DNA of 64,000 nucleotides from Lucinisca nassula (lineage: Eukaryota; Mollusca; Bivalvia; Lucinida; Lucinidae): assembly GCA_963580285.1 (NCBI GenBank), contig OY757011.1, forward strand, positions 165,631,406 to 165,695,405, in the 5' to 3' direction. Positions 10,766 to 21,533 of this stretch are shown here, piece by piece. Positions within the stretch are counted from its first letter, which is position 1. Every line of letters starts with the position of its first letter. The translations under genes were made by a program, and so were the position numbers. The notes under the pieces were generated by a model, which ran no database searches, was not told the origin of the DNA, and saw only the letters and a list, made by a program, of their open reading frames with translations.

Positions 10766-10945
10766 GCATCTGGGCCGAATGACCTGAATGTCAGGGTGCT
10801 TGACGACTGTAGTGCTGAAATTTATCCTCAGCTGGCCTTTAGTTTCTATGAATCACTGGCTTAGGGCGATGTAGCAGATGACTGGCGACAAGCACATTTT
10901 ACTCCTGTCTATTACAAAATCAAAGCGCCAAAGGCACTGAAATGA
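10766..10945 (+). pseudogene. LINE reverse transcriptase fragment
   Basis: Frame 10766-10942 reads GPNDLNVRVLDDCSAEIYPQ, then a TAG, then GDVADDWRQAHFTPVY. This matches the N-terminal finger region of non-LTR reverse transcriptases of the Jockey/CR1/RTE kind, where a GPD-x-ARVLKE motif is followed by VPDDWK-x-A-x-VTPIFK. An in-frame TAG (10865-10867) and a TGA (10943) close it. It is a small, dead fragment with no endonuclease or catalytic FADD box. The family call is firm; the clade is not decided. Confidence 0.7.
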
Positions 10946-11125
10946 CAGATTCAGTCAGAAATATAGTAAGATCTTTACTTATATAATATATAAGGCCTAT
11001 GCCAAAAGGTTTCATTTTTTTTAAAGCAATACCACGAACGTTCTATTATGAAAAGGTTGCCGGTTTGCAAATGTTTATATAGTACTGTGATGTGCCATTC
11101 ATTGTTTTGAAGTTAGATGAAAACC

Positions 11126-11910
11126 AGTGCTTCAGCTAAGTGCACGACCCGCCGGATGCTTTTAGCTTTATGAGTGTTACCATATATGGGTATGGCGGCC
11201 ATTTGGTCATGTGACCTGGACCTAAAACGGTTCCCCCAATAAATGCGCCTTATCGTAAGGAGCAAAAATATATCTTATACTTTAGTACTGTATTCTGAAT
11301 CGTTTGCAGGATAAAATGCATTCTCACTTTTCCAATACAAAAGCATATGTGTCAAAGTTTGACCCAGGCACAAAGAATGTCAAGGTCAACCCAGGGTCAC
11401 AATTTTAGCACTTTATGATGTACCTACGTCCCAGATGCTGTTTATCAAGTTTCGTGGAAATCAGCCCAGTGGTTCTGGAGAATACTATTTTTGAAGGGTT
11501 TTTACCATATATGGCTTGGCGGCCATTTTGGTCATGTGACCTGGACCCCATGAGCAAATTTTGGTTTTACCCATCCAATAGAGGCTCCATATGAAATTTG
11601 ACTTCAATCGGCCCAACGGTTTCCGAGGAGAAGCAGTTCGAAAATGTTCACATTTTTCGCCTCGGCGAGGCTATACTAAATGGAATGTAATATTTGGCAA
11701 GTTCATTGGTTAGATCTCATTGATATCTATCAGTATGCCAAAAATTATTTTAATATTCCAATTGGTTAAGTCACTATCACCAATTTTCACAAACGGGTTA
11801 TGGACGGACAGACAGACTGACAGAATGACACGGTGATTTTAGGGCACTCTTAGAAAATCAACCGACTTCAGTCGGTCGCTTTTTCTGTGGGTCGTGCAAT
11901 TTTACCTGAA
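11126..11910 (-). mobile_element. Element-R copy with one internal unit
   Basis: Reverse-strand copy of the element at 60172-62360. The outer signal GTGCACGACCCGCCGGATGC is near 11142 and GGGTCGTGCAATT near 11890. The interior has GGCGGCCATTTTGGTCATGT, CGCCTCGGCGAGGCTA and GACAGACTGACAGAATGACA. Here the internal unit is present once; at 60 kb it is amplified five-fold. Confidence 0.8.
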
Positions 11911-12003
11911 GCTGTATACGTTACTAACATTGGTAGTTTTCTAAAGAATTACATGTATATTAGGACAAAAAACGTATATTTTGAAGAATGGCGTCGATGA
12001 TTT

Positions 12004-12263
12004 TGTTTGAATTGAGGCATAACACAATTTAGGTCGTTTTGGAGCTTGTGGGACTTTTACCTGGCATTGAAATGAAGTGATATTTCAAGCCCTGACGGCC
12101 AATGAAGCCGATAGGGTTTATATGCATGGACTGTCCGATTCACACCACTTTGCTTTGGCAGGCTTAGAGTGGTTTATCATTACTCACGTGCAATCGGTTT
12201 CAGCTCTGCGTGGAAGCACCTTGCAGCCCGATCTATTTCTCCAAGCCCCGATAGCGGGGGCCA
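12004..12263 (-). mobile_element. SINE-S copy, diverged
   Basis: GTGGGACTTTTACCTGGCAT, AGCTCTGCGTGGAAGCACC and AAGCCCCGATAGCGGGGGCC follow SINE-S order in reverse. The tail end (about 12004-12045) is worn. Confidence 0.8.
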
Positions 12264-13014
12264 GACATGATATAAAAACCCGTAAGTTGCAAGTTCAAGT
12301 TATTTAAAGTTGGGTTTATAAGTTTACCAGATATTTAACATGCCGCGGCCTATTTCACATAGATATGAACATACATGTATCACAAATGTCTGGAATCGGA
12401 AATAACGCTGTATTCCGAAAATTCCATGCACGCAAAATACAGTTTTATCGTCCACGCTAACACAAAATTCAATCGAGTCGCCTGCACAGACCAACTTACA
12501 TCCCTGCCTTATGTCATAGGTACAGTACCAGTGAAATATGGGTTCGCGCAAAAACGTAGTCCGGCTTGTTTTCAAGTTTTGGCACACTTTTGCTGAATCC
12601 ATATTTATTTGATTTTTATTTTACATTTTCCCGCACATATTGGTGTACACGTATTGATTTTTAGTTTGAAAATGCCTTGGATAATCATTATGCAATGTGC
12701 GTTATATAAATCTATTAATCCTTTTTTGAACCAGATGACGGTCATTTTTCCGAATTTTCACAAAGGAGTCAAGCTTATAAGTATCTCATCTGAATTATCT
12801 GCATGAAATATCGAGTCGGATTTTCTCTGAAAATAATTTTCGATACAAATGGCATCCACTGCAGGCTCGGACTAGAAACCTTGACCGCAGTCTTCACTGT
12901 TTAATAAGTTCTCTCCGCCCAAATGTAATGCAGCTTCTGAGAACGTTTGATGATGCCGGATAAGCCAATGCTACGGTTATGTACATGTATGTGTATTACA
13001 CGCTTCGAAACGTG
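12264..13014. other. Spacer, nothing recognised
   Basis: A 92-codon frame (12324-12602, minus) starts with ATG and is Cys-rich but matches no family I know. It stays uncalled. Confidence 0.4.
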
Positions 13015-13247
13015 TTTTCTTCAATGGCATAAGCAAATTTTGAAGATTTTACAATGTTCAGCTATGGTGATCATCTTTTTCACCAGAGCGGAACAATTTT
13101 ATCTATTTTGGTAAGGAGCCACCTTGATAATATTCCTATGAAGTTTGAATCAACTTTGTCTAAGGGTTTAGGAGGACTTCACGTTTGAAGCAAATTTACG
13201 ACGTTTATTCTATTTTTAGCTCTCCTATCGGAGCAGAACCGTTTTTT

Positions 13248-13293
<46 letters not shown>

Positions 13294-14370
13294 CAGCTTT
13301 GGTAGAGATTCACCTAAGCAACATTCGTTTGGAGTTTGAATGAAATTGGCTCAAGGGTACGGGACGATTTGTCGTTTAAAGACGTTCTATGAACGAATGG
13401 TGGTGAAGTTGCTTCGCGTTTTTTCTCTCCTTTCGCACCAGGCGTGCTCATGCACCCAGCTTCAGTAATATTTGTAGCCATTTGTAGTTAACTGCACTAG
13501 CAAACGTGTTTAATTCTGTGTAGTATACACTTGAAACTGCCGAGCGTGGGTCGTTTAAAGTATAACTATTTAGCTCTATTGTAGAGTTTCACTTTCAACC
13601 AATGGAAGGGTGGGATAACAATTGACAAACAATAGGTGAACAATGGCGATTTTCAATATAAACATTGGTCAGATATGAAAATTTATACCATGGTTAGCAT
13701 TCCATCGCTACTGAAGTTCATTGTCCAAATTCCATATATCCATGGTATCACATAAGTCCAACAGTCACATCACCCAAGTTACTACGAAGGAAATAGTCTA
13801 GTTATTACATAATGAACAAAAAATCCTCACACAAGTAAACACGACCTCCCGCCATTCACAACCGGAAGTCGCATTTGAAGCAAATTTACGACGTTTTTCT
13901 ATTTTTAGCTCTTGTGGCCATTTTGCTCATTGGAGCGGAACCCTTTTAGCTATTTTGGTAGAGAGTCATCTAAGCAACATTCCTTTGAAGTTTGATTGAA
14001 AGTGGCGTAAGGGTACAGGAGCAGTTGTCGTTTAAAGATTTGTTTCTATTTTAGCTTTGGTGGCCACCTTGTTCATCAGAGCGAAACGATTTTAGCTATT
14101 TTGGCAGGGAACCAAAGTTTGAATCATTTAGGAAACATTCGCGTTTGAAGCAAATTTATGATTTATTTTTCTATTTTTAGCTCTGGCGACCATTTTGCTT
14201 ATTGGAGCAGAATCATTTCAGATATTTGGTAGAGTGTTATCTTAGCAACATTCATGTGAAGTCTGAATGAAATTGGTCTAAGGGTATAGGAGGAGTTGTC
14301 GTTTAAAGATTTTTCTACTTTCTGGCGGCCATCTTGTTCATTTTAGCGAAACGCTTTTATTGGGGTTTGA
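13015..14370 (+). repeat. Degenerate tandem repeat, about 150-220 bp units
   Basis: At least five units share CTATTTTTAGCTC, GGCCATTTTGTTCATTGGAG, TTTTAGCTATTTTGGTAGAG, AGCAACATTC, GAAGTTTGAATGAAATTGG and AGTTGTCGTTTAAAGA. Units start near 13060, 13215, 13905, 14050 and 14175. An unrelated stretch (13400-13860) and a long T tract (13262-13289) interrupt the array. Confidence 0.75.
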
Positions 14371-14456
14371 AAGGGCATGCATCATTTCCCATAGTTGTGC
14401 TCAAAAGTGCCTGAACGCTCTGCATGCTGGGTATTTTGACATATTTTTCTAATATT

Positions 14457-14514
14457 CCCAGAAAACTGGATTAATTGTCTCCTATGAGATGTCAAGTCCT
14501 GTTTCCTGACTGGG
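14457..14514. repeat. Hairpin-K copy 1, diverged
   Basis: CCCAGAAAACTGGATTAATTGTCTCCTATG and the opposing CAAGTCCTGTTTCCTGACTGGG give an imperfect stem. Confidence 0.6.
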
Positions 14515-14590
14515 AAGAAATAAGATACATATCAACAATTTGACGTCTGCTGAATTAGGCTAGTGAACTGCAAAGGTTAATGACCATCCT

Positions 14591-14636
14591 CAAACAATGT
14601 AGCATGCAGTGTCTGATCAGAGACTGCATTGTTTGG
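14591..14636. repeat. Hairpin-H copy, short
   Basis: CAAACAATGTAGCATGCAGT faces ACTGCATTGTTTGG across TCTGATCAGAG. The apex is TGATCA. Confidence 0.7.
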
Positions 14637-14945
14637 TCTCAGTGTAGGATTTTTGTAAAACGAACAACAAATAAAACTAATCTCCAACCCCTCTAATTAC
14701 TTAAATTGGAAGAGGTTATAGGGTGGTAGATCTTATGTCATTTAAGAGTTAATTAAAATGACATAAAAACGAAAGCTAGTGACAAATCGTTCGGATCAGA
14801 TACCAAAAAGTACAATAAATCATCAATTAAATAACATAAAGAAAAAAAATCTGTTCATTATTACTGAATCATGCTGGACAATGAAAATCATAAAACAGAA
14901 CGCAGACATCAGAAAACCGGATTTATTTCGATATGCGATAATGTT

Positions 14946-15222
14946 CAATTACGAAAACACGCCTACACAAATACACTGTAAATTTTACCGCCATGAAAAG
15001 GAAAAAGTTAGATGAAAAACTGATATTTTTCTTGTTTCTCCTCAAAATATAGATTGTGGGTACATGTTAGAACCGCCTCATTGAGGCGGTTCTAACGAGT
15101 ACCCTCAATCTATATTTTAGAGCTGAAATACGGACAATAAAGTTTACCCCTGTAAGCCCCAATTTTACTTTATAAAAGTGGGGTTCAAGGGGACAAAATT
15201 ATAAAGACATGTTTTCGTGATG
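14946..15222. mobile_element. MITE-A copy
   Basis: It runs AATTACGAAAACACGCCTAC to ACATGTTTTCGTGATG. The palindrome near 15050-15112 has apex CTCATTGAG, with small arm mismatches (TACATGTTAG against CTAACGAGTA). Confidence 0.92.
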
Positions 15223-15289
15223 GAATGCAGAGGCTGTGCATTCCCGTGTTAGCGCAGACGCCATACGATAACACACCCCTGTGCTAAAA

Positions 15290-15396
15290 AGGTGTCTTTC
15301 ACATCTCCAGCACATGCATTTTTTCTGATGAAAAATTGTGATCTGGTTTTAACATTGATCGTGGGTGCTCGTTAGAACCGCCTCATTGAGGTTCCA
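15290..15396. mobile_element. MITE-A half copy broken at the palindrome apex
   Basis: The left arm runs to GTTAGAACCGCCTCATTGAGG and then changes to unrelated TTCCATCATT. The right half is missing from the apex on. Confidence 0.75.
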
Positions 15397-15487
15397 TCAT
15401 TTTTGTTTTGGCCAAAGATAGGCAAAATAATTAACCTTACCACTCTGTAGCATACGACTAATTGTTGATATTGTGCTTATTATTTTT

Positions 15488-15588
15488 TTCCAGAAAACAG
15501 GACTTGACCTTTCATGCAAATTGTCTCCTATGGAGATTATAGGAGACAATTTGAATGAGATGCCCAGTCTTGTTTTCTGGGAAAAATA
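15488..15588. repeat. Hairpin-K copy 2
   Basis: CCAGAAAACAGGACTTGACC faces AGTCTTGTTTTCTGGG. The inner stem AATTGTCTCCTAT / ATAGGAGACAATT closes on GGAGATT. Confidence 0.85.
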
Positions 15589-15687
15589 TTTCAAAATGTT
15601 GTCTGCTGCGAAAAGAAAAAAAACAGCATGCAGAGCTTTAAGACCTTGGGGTTGCTCCGTGCAAGTAGTCATGTATCAATTGAGCAC

Positions 15688-15882
15688 CACCCAGCAGACA
15701 CATGACGTAATTGTGACGTCACATCAACGTTGTATGCAACGTCATATCTATGTCGGTGCAACGTCATGCACCGAACGTCATGACGTTGCACCGACTTTGA
15801 TTTATGCAACGTTGGTGCAACGTCATGACGTTGCAACGACGTTGTTTTGACGTTGTCCTAGCGACTTGTGCATTCGGGGCAT
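15688..15882. mobile_element. Palindrome-L copy 1
   Basis: It starts CCCAGCAGACACATGACGTA and ends TAGCGACTTGTGCATTCGGG. The body repeats GCAACGTCATGACGTTGC palindromes. A better-kept copy is at 35221-35371. Confidence 0.8.
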
Positions 15883-15988
15883 ACACTGAAGAGTTTTCTC
15901 ATGTATCAGCACAAATGTAAAATTTAAACAAATTTGCCGGGCTACTAGACATGTAAATGTTAATTCTTGCCCCCCCCCCCCCCCCCCG

Positions 15989-16290
15989 CCCCCTCCCATC
16001 GGGGCTTGAAGAAATAGAAGGGCTACATGATGCTTCCACGCAGAGCTGAAACCGATCCGTACACGATTACTGGCAAACCGCTTAGAGGTTCTAAGCCTGC
16101 CCAGGCAAAGCGGTGCGAGCCGGACCGTCAATGCTTATAAAGCCTATTGGTTTCATTGGGCGACAGGGCTTGAGATGTCATTTCATTTCAATGTCGGGTA
16201 AAAGTCCCACAAAATTGGAAGCAACGTCTCCAAAATGACCTTTACAGTGTTGATGGGGACGTTAAACCTCAAATCAAACAAACAGCATGT
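15989..16290 (+). mobile_element. SINE-S copy
   Basis: It begins in CCCATCGGGGCTTGAAGAAA, passes CACGCAGAGCTGAAACCGAT and GGGCTTGAGATGTCATTTCA, and ends GACGTTAAACCTCAAATCAA plus a CAAA tail. A C-tract (about 15971-15987) lies at the head. Confidence 0.9.
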
Positions 16291-16305
16291 TAATTCTAAA
16301 ATAAA

Positions 16306-16470
16306 AGCACTGGCAGCACTTTTGGGTCGATTGTCTCTGAGTTTAACACTTAAATTTCTGTACTGTAAGTAAACAGTGTAGTCCCTGCGCCATGTAATGT
16401 GGCGTCTGATCTTGTTCGACACTGTTTGATAATGTCCCAGTACACGAGCCCAGTCCAGATTTCACTTTTT
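16306..16470. mobile_element. Long Hairpin-H element
   Basis: Same flanks as at 768 and 10085. The hairpin 16370-16431 has GTAAACAGTGTAGTCC facing TTCGACACTGTTTG. Confidence 0.65.
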
Positions 16471-17172
16471 ACACAGTGTTCTGACCTCGGTCACAGGGAG
16501 AAGACTTGGGCTGCTTTACCGGTACCTGGATTTTGAACATGGTCAGCGATGCTTCTGTAGTTTGTAACTTTGAGTTGATTGATAAACATTCGACCAAAAC
16601 GAAGCCTGATTTTATATATCAGTTCAGAAGTTTAAACTCACTTTGTTATACAAACTAAGGGGTTCAACCACTTCAATCGTGTATCCCGGTACATACACGG
16701 ATGCAAACCGTGTAGATCTAGGTGAGATGCTCATAAAGAACCGTTTCATCAGGGTCTATACTGTCTGCCACTCTGTTTTAGTAATGCATTCTAAACACCT
16801 TTTTGCATCCAATAATCGAGGATGGAAACGTCAACTTCGGAAATTCACCGAGAGTATGTTGAGCATAAAGCCCTCAAAGAATAGAAACTTAGCATTTTGA
16901 AACTAATAAACAAACGCATTTCCTTCTATTCTCAAAACACTAATGTTTTACCTCCAAAACCAAAGACGTCTTTTCGTCATCTTTAACTAGGTATTCACAA
17001 GAATTTCATAGGAAGCGACAGAATGTCGTCGTTGGTTGCAAGAAAAATATCGATTTTGGGTTGTTGACGTCCACGTGACTACCACTGACCAATCAAATAA
17101 AACCGCGCGCATGTTAAAATAAACATAGCGCAATGAAAATAAACCGAAATGATCCTGAATAGATACATGTAT
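16471..17172. other. Spacer, nothing recognised
   Basis: No open frame with family features. A weak half of a Hairpin-H (GGGTCTATACTGTCTGCC) is near 16752. Confidence 0.5.
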
Positions 17173-17229
17173 TTGCAAACAATGTAGACCTAAATCAGAG
17201 AACCGCGGATCAGGGCCTACACTGTTTGC
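17173..17229. repeat. Hairpin-H copy
   Basis: TTGCAAACAATGTAGACCTA faces CAGGGCCTACACTGTTTGC around AACCGCGG. Confidence 0.75.
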
Positions 17230-17273
17230 TTAAAGTACAGGAAATTATAATTCCCGCTTCAGATTTATTTTTT

Positions 17274-17307
17274 CAGCATTATGAAAACACGCTGCAAACT
17301 TTAGTGC
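17274..17307. mobile_element. MITE-A, left piece split by the retrotransposon
   Basis: CATTATGAAAACACGC and AAACTTTAGTGC match the MITE-A left end (ACGAAAACACGCC and AAACTTTACCGCC in other copies). The matching remainder resumes at 28213. Confidence 0.8.
17304..17307. repeat. Target site duplication GTGC (left)
   Basis: GTGC lies directly before the LTR (17304-17307) and again directly after the other LTR (28213-28216). The base order fits the interrupted MITE sequence. Confidence 0.8.
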
Positions 17308-17706
17308 TGTAAGCTTATCATGGATGGTCGAGGATTTAGCAAGCCGGTTTGCTTTGTTTTTTTTTATTTTCTTATAACTCAGTGGCCTGGTATGGCTGAC
17401 AATGTCAGAGACCCATAGAAAGTACTGTATCTCAGTCATTAAACAGATTTCCAAAGTATTTTAAGAGGTTTGTGGCAAATTGAAATTCTTCATTGAGTGA
17501 ACAACCTAAAAAGGGTATTCCTCATGTTTTCTACTCATTTTTATAATTTTCTTACTTAAAATTTTGCTTTTTGGTACTCTGTGCTGATTTGCCAAACTTT
17601 TAGAAAAGCCAAAACTTGTTTCTGCTGAAGTCTCAAAAAGTTGTCTCCCTTGATGCACAGAGTAATTGTATTAGAATTTTGAATTCCCGCCATGGATCTC
17701 TTCCTC

Positions 17707-17714
17707 TTTATATA
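17707..17714 (-). promoter_or_regulatory. LTR TATA box
   Basis: TATATAAA on the minus strand. The same block reads TTTATATA on plus, so it could serve both directions. The equivalent site in the other LTR is near 27417. Confidence 0.6.
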
Positions 17715-17829
17715 CCTTTGAGGCCCTAGACAAGGAGCCAATCAGTTGAGTGGAAATTAACATGTGATTTTAAGACAACCAATGAAAAGCTCATTTTGAG
17801 ACACACCTCCGGTCAGAAAGTCAGACAAA

Positions 17830-18339
17830 ATGGCGGCCGATCTGATCGCCAGAAAATTTTGTGAGAGGATAATACTTTCTAGAGAAAGATCTGGTGATCT
17901 TTCGAAGATTACACAAATTATATGGATTGGATGGAGTCTAACTGTACCCATTAAGGTAAGGAAATCTACCTGAATGAGCAGAAAGACTGCAGTCAGCCAG
18001 TCTGACCACGGACAGAATTCTGACAGTTCAAAGAAAGGCGGGTCAGAAACTTTTCTGACAGCTCTAAACTTTGCTCACTTTTATCTTTCCTAGGCTTCCT
18101 TGGTGTCAAAATGCAGGAAATTTTATGTAGTTTCTGAAGGCCAGAACCAAAAATTTCTCAAAAATTTCTCCAAAACAGTAAACTGGATCAAACTTGAACA
18201 GACGCTGGATGTAAACAAACGGAGTAATACAACGAAAAATAGTTCGCTGTCAGACTCCGGTTTACATCAAGATCATGAACTTTCTTTGACAAAACATACT
18301 ACAATAATACTTAATTTGCTTGATTTCAAATGTTTTTAA
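17830..18339 (+). CDS. Possible two-exon ORF antisense inside the LTR
   Basis: On the plus strand, opposite to the retroelement, an ATG in AAAATGGCGGCC opens exon 1 (17830-17955, 42 codons). It ends at a strong donor, AAG/GTAAGG. A 138-bp intron ends in a pyrimidine-rich ATCTTTCCTAG acceptor (18093). Exon 2 (18094-18339) stays in the same phase for 81 codons to a TAA. The 123-residue product is basic and hydrophilic at its C-terminal half and matches no family I recognise. Two CCAAT boxes (17737, 17778) and a TATA-like block (17707) precede the ATG. It could be a captured host 5' gene end, an LTR antisense gene, or chance. Transcription is unproven. Confidence 0.35.
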
Positions 18340-18502
18340 ACCAACCACCACTCCAGGCTTGGTTTGTTGAAAGTGAAATTTTTAGCCTGTTCTAGCATAG
18401 GAAAGTTACTAGTGACCAGATGTACCCAGTAGTTGACATAGCTCAACTCTGCTTTGAGGATCTCAAATAAAAGTAGAAACAGTAATAGCCCGGGGTATTA
18501 CA

Positions 18503-18517
18503 TTCTCCCCACCTTTA
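18503..18517 (-). other. Polypurine tract
   Basis: Minus strand AAAGGTGGGGAGAAT sits directly against the LTR start. This is the expected primer for plus-strand DNA synthesis. Confidence 0.85.
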
Positions 18518-18729
18518 AGCATTATACTCCGCTATAATGTAAAATCAACAAAAATGGGAAAATGCTTAGAGAAATCATATTTTGTAAATGATGCAATTTT
18601 TTGATTGGAACTATAAAACTTGCTGGAGGGTCAGCAGCACGGCCCTCAGACCGTAATATTTAGACACTTTTGCTGTGGGGTACAGCATCGCGTCCCCTTA
18701 AGGCTGGAATATTTCTTTCCCACAGAATG

Positions 18730-20115
18730 TTACTTCTCCAATCTAAGTCCAACACCAGCACCGTTCACTATCCTGATCAAAGAGTCCAATTCCCCATCTC
18801 GAGCCACACTTGCGTTCTTATACATTTCAAACAGTCTTTGATCACGTGAATGTCCCAAAGCCAAGTTCCGAAGCTGTGTATAGTTCTGAAACCTGAGTTC
18901 TGTTTTTGACATACGGGAAGGGGGCCTGGATCCAGGTATGTTATACATATCAAGGATATCTGACTTAGGGGTTATTGGAAATCCTGACTGATCAGCATCC
19001 AGCAGGCCAACTGCAAATTCAAAAACCTGTAGCTTCCGTTCTGCGGTGAAGGTACGCCAGCCAGCAGGTGGCAACTTCAGGGAATTCTTTCTGCCGTTAA
19101 GGGTGACTACTTCATCTTGGTCCCAGTTCCGGCAACATGGAGGCACTAAGGGCATCATTCCCCAAGCAAGGAGGTCACGAGCTTCCTCTGCCATTCCAAG
19201 TGCTGGCTTCTTTGCTGGAGGCTGTGGTGTCTGGTTGGCTGAGGTGGGCAGGCATGGCTGGGTGGTCTTAGGTGTTGGTGTAGGTTGGCATGTTGGGAAT
19301 GGAACTGGTAGTCTTCCAGGGAAAGGGTCTAGTCGGGTAATGTGGTCAATGTAGCACTCTGATATTTCCAGTTCCGTGGCTACTCGATTCGCGAGGTCCA
19401 AGAATTTCTGCCCTTGTACCTGGGAATATCTCCCCACAGGCCGTGGATGTGTCACTGTTACCTTGGCCATGAGCCTTTCTGCTGGTGTGGTCCTTAGAAG
19501 GGATGAGTTAAGTGTCACTACATAGAATGTTTCACAATGGCTTATGTCCACTTCAAGTTTATTTGTTAGTGAGTGAAAGTTCTTAATTTTGATAGAGCTC
19601 TCCATCTCCGGATGACTCGGGCTATAGCCTGGGCAAGTAGCATCTGTCCGGGGTGATTGGGGTGGTGAGCACAGCTGTCCTTCCCAGACTGGGGTAGAAT
19701 TTGCCAGGACCCAACCAGCTTCCCATTCCTCAGATGTTCTGCTCCGACACTTACCGACGGTGAGCCAAACCCGCACTGCATTCATGGCTCTCTTGGCAGC
19801 ATCTGTTCCAGGTGGACTAGGGGTGATGACTCTGGAGTACTCCGCAGGGAAAAGCGCCAGATAAAATGCTGCTGGTTCTGATAGAATTGGCTCCTGAGCT
19901 AAACCCGGGTGGTGCTGCTGGACGTGCTTCTTCAGATCAGCTATTCTGTTGCTTGTTCTCTCCCGGTCGACACACCATGGACAGATGACCTTGAGTCTGT
20001 GATGCGGGGCTGCCTCCACATGCTTCTTGAGGTCTTTCCTGGTGTTAAAGACTGCAGGGCACAGCCAGCAGAACCTCTTGTCCTCTTCTTCCCTCATGGA
20101 CATGATTGCTGCCAT
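18730..20115 (-). CDS. C2H2 zinc-finger accessory ORF in env position
   Basis: An uninterrupted 461-residue frame starting at ATG 20115, between integrase and the 3' LTR, in the sense direction of the element. Residues 14-70 hold two zinc-finger-like motifs: C16-x2-C19-x12-H32-x5-H38, then C45-x2-C48-x15-H64-x3-H68. The middle is mixed and then Pro/Thr-rich (roughly 260-310). The C-terminal 150 residues look folded (WRTFTAERKLQVFEFAVGLL; MSKTELRFQNYTQLRNLALG) but I recognise no domain. No signal peptide, membrane segment or fusion motif is seen, so it is not an envelope. It is intact although pol is broken. A nucleic-acid-binding or regulatory role is inferred from the fingers only. It would need a spliced or separate mRNA. 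Confidence 0.8.
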   Translation of the reverse strand: MAAIMSMREEEDKRFCWLCPAVFNTRKDLKKHVEAAPHHRLKVICPWCVDRERTSNRIADLKKHVQQHHPGLAQEPILSEPAAFYLALFPAEYSRVITPSPPGTDAAKRAMNAVRVWLTVGKCRSRTSEEWEAGWVLANSTPVWEGQLCSPPQSPRTDATCPGYSPSHPEMESSIKIKNFHSLTNKLEVDISHCETFYVVTLNSSLLRTTPAERLMAKVTVTHPRPVGRYSQVQGQKFLDLANRVATELEISECYIDHITRLDPFPGRLPVPFPTCQPTPTPKTTQPCLPTSANQTPQPPAKKPALGMAEEARDLLAWGMMPLVPPCCRNWDQDEVVTLNGRKNSLKLPPAGWRTFTAERKLQVFEFAVGLLDADQSGFPITPKSDILDMYNIPGSRPPSRMSKTELRFQNYTQLRNLALGHSRDQRLFEMYKNASVARDGELDSLIRIVNGAGVGLRLEK

Positions 20116-21533
20116 CCTGAAGAAAAGTAGACACCATACTGAGGATATGTCTCAGCATCGCTCACAGTACTAGTTGTCCTTTCAGTTATCGTCTGTCATA
20201 TTTGCAGGACTGTAGAATGTGTGAAACTTGCTTTTTAAATACAGATTTTATATAAACTGTCACTAATGCGTATTGTCTTGCTTTTTGAACTTTTCAGATT
20301 TTCTCGCCCTTGCATCGGATAGTTTATAGCCAAGCTATCAGCATACATGTATTAATTCACGTCATTTGTCTCATTCCAGGTATGTGCTTTTACCCGGTTC
20401 ACAGTCGTTACACTTGCCCTAGCTGGGGGTAATACCTATCAAGTGCTTGAGTGTTCCGATGTCAAAAGTTCATACAATAGTGAAGCATCTGGTTGATCAG
20501 GCCAGATCCCACCATCTCAACTTCAAAAATTTTCCTTACCATGCATGGATTTTGATATAGACATAATGTCAACTATACATGTACAGTGTTGCTTATTTAC
20601 TCTGTCCTTTATCCCGATACAAGTCCTGCAGGTCTAAAGTGTTCAGTTCCTCCGACAGTCATACACTTTCCTTAAGCTACAGTTTCAGTGTTTTCATGTG
20701 ACGTTAAAATACCCTAGGTTTGACCCCTGGCTGGTGAACTATAAAGAATGCTGCTTCTATGAGACCCCAGCCTACTAATTATTCACATTTACTCTGGGCT
20801 ACTACTGTTTATGCATTGAACAACATGTTAAATTTTCTGATACATTCCGCAACATACATCACTGAACTTAAAATGTTAACTTGTTAACTCTAACTGCAAC
20901 GTTAACCCTACAATTATTGAATCATTAGAATAACTATGATAAAAAGTTAATTCACCACCAACATGCAATATGATGTGATATGTTCATACTTAGAACAAAA
21001 ATTATTTAGAAATGCTGACCCTTATAATGATATGCTTTGCACCTTGCAATTTGTCTCAGTTTATTTTGATCAAAATTACAACTGGTTCCCTTTCCTGATG
21101 TACTGTTGCACCTCATAAAATTTTGTCTACCGTAACTGGATTTTTTCGCAGTATGTCACTGGACACACAATTATATTGTCAATGTTTTGAGATCAGGAAA
21201 GCGATCACAGAGCTCATCGACGGAGGAACCCTGTATAATCCTAACCTGATAGGAAATCTAATAGAACGTCATTCCTATTTATTGTCTGCGAAAAATTCCT
21301 GGTGTACAGTATACGTTAGTTTGCAGAGCTAGCTATACCATCCCAACAGCAATAATGAATTTTAAGTTTAAATCCAAACCTTAGCACCTCTCAATAATTT
21401 GAAAGTAAAGAATGCTTCAAACATGTCGATGGAATATGAAATGGGCATTATGATGTCAACATTTGAGGGTGCTGAACTAGTCACTGTTTATCCTCATAAC
21501 TGAATGCCCTTTTAATGATATACAAGTTACTGA
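20116..21533. other. Non-coding gap inside the retrotransposon
   Basis: 1.4 kb between integrase and the accessory ORF with no long frame on the sense strand. It may hold a splice acceptor or promoter for the downstream ORF. No motif is convincing. Confidence 0.6.

Larger units (their letters stand above)
17308..18502 (-). repeat. 3' LTR (1195 bp)
   Basis: Begins TGTAAGC and ends ATTACA as written on the plus strand. It matches 27017-28212 nearly base for base. On the minus strand it has a TATA box (17707-17714) with CCAAT boxes about 30 and 70 bp upstream (17737 and 17778), and AATAAA about 340 bp downstream (17363-17368, complement), which suggests the U3-R-U5 layout. At about 1.2 kb it is long for this group. 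Confidence 0.95.

Noticed and set aside
12324..12602. 92-codon Cys-rich ATG frame, minus strand
   Set aside because: No recognised domain, no signal peptide, no splice support, and length is within chance for this base composition.
17757..17951. 64-codon minus-strand frame in both LTRs
   Set aside because: It runs antisense through the plus-strand exon 1 region and has no family features. Its presence in both LTRs only reflects LTR identity.
18730..20115. Accessory ORF as an envelope gene
   Set aside because: No signal peptide, membrane segment or furin-like site is seen; two C2H2-type motifs point elsewhere.
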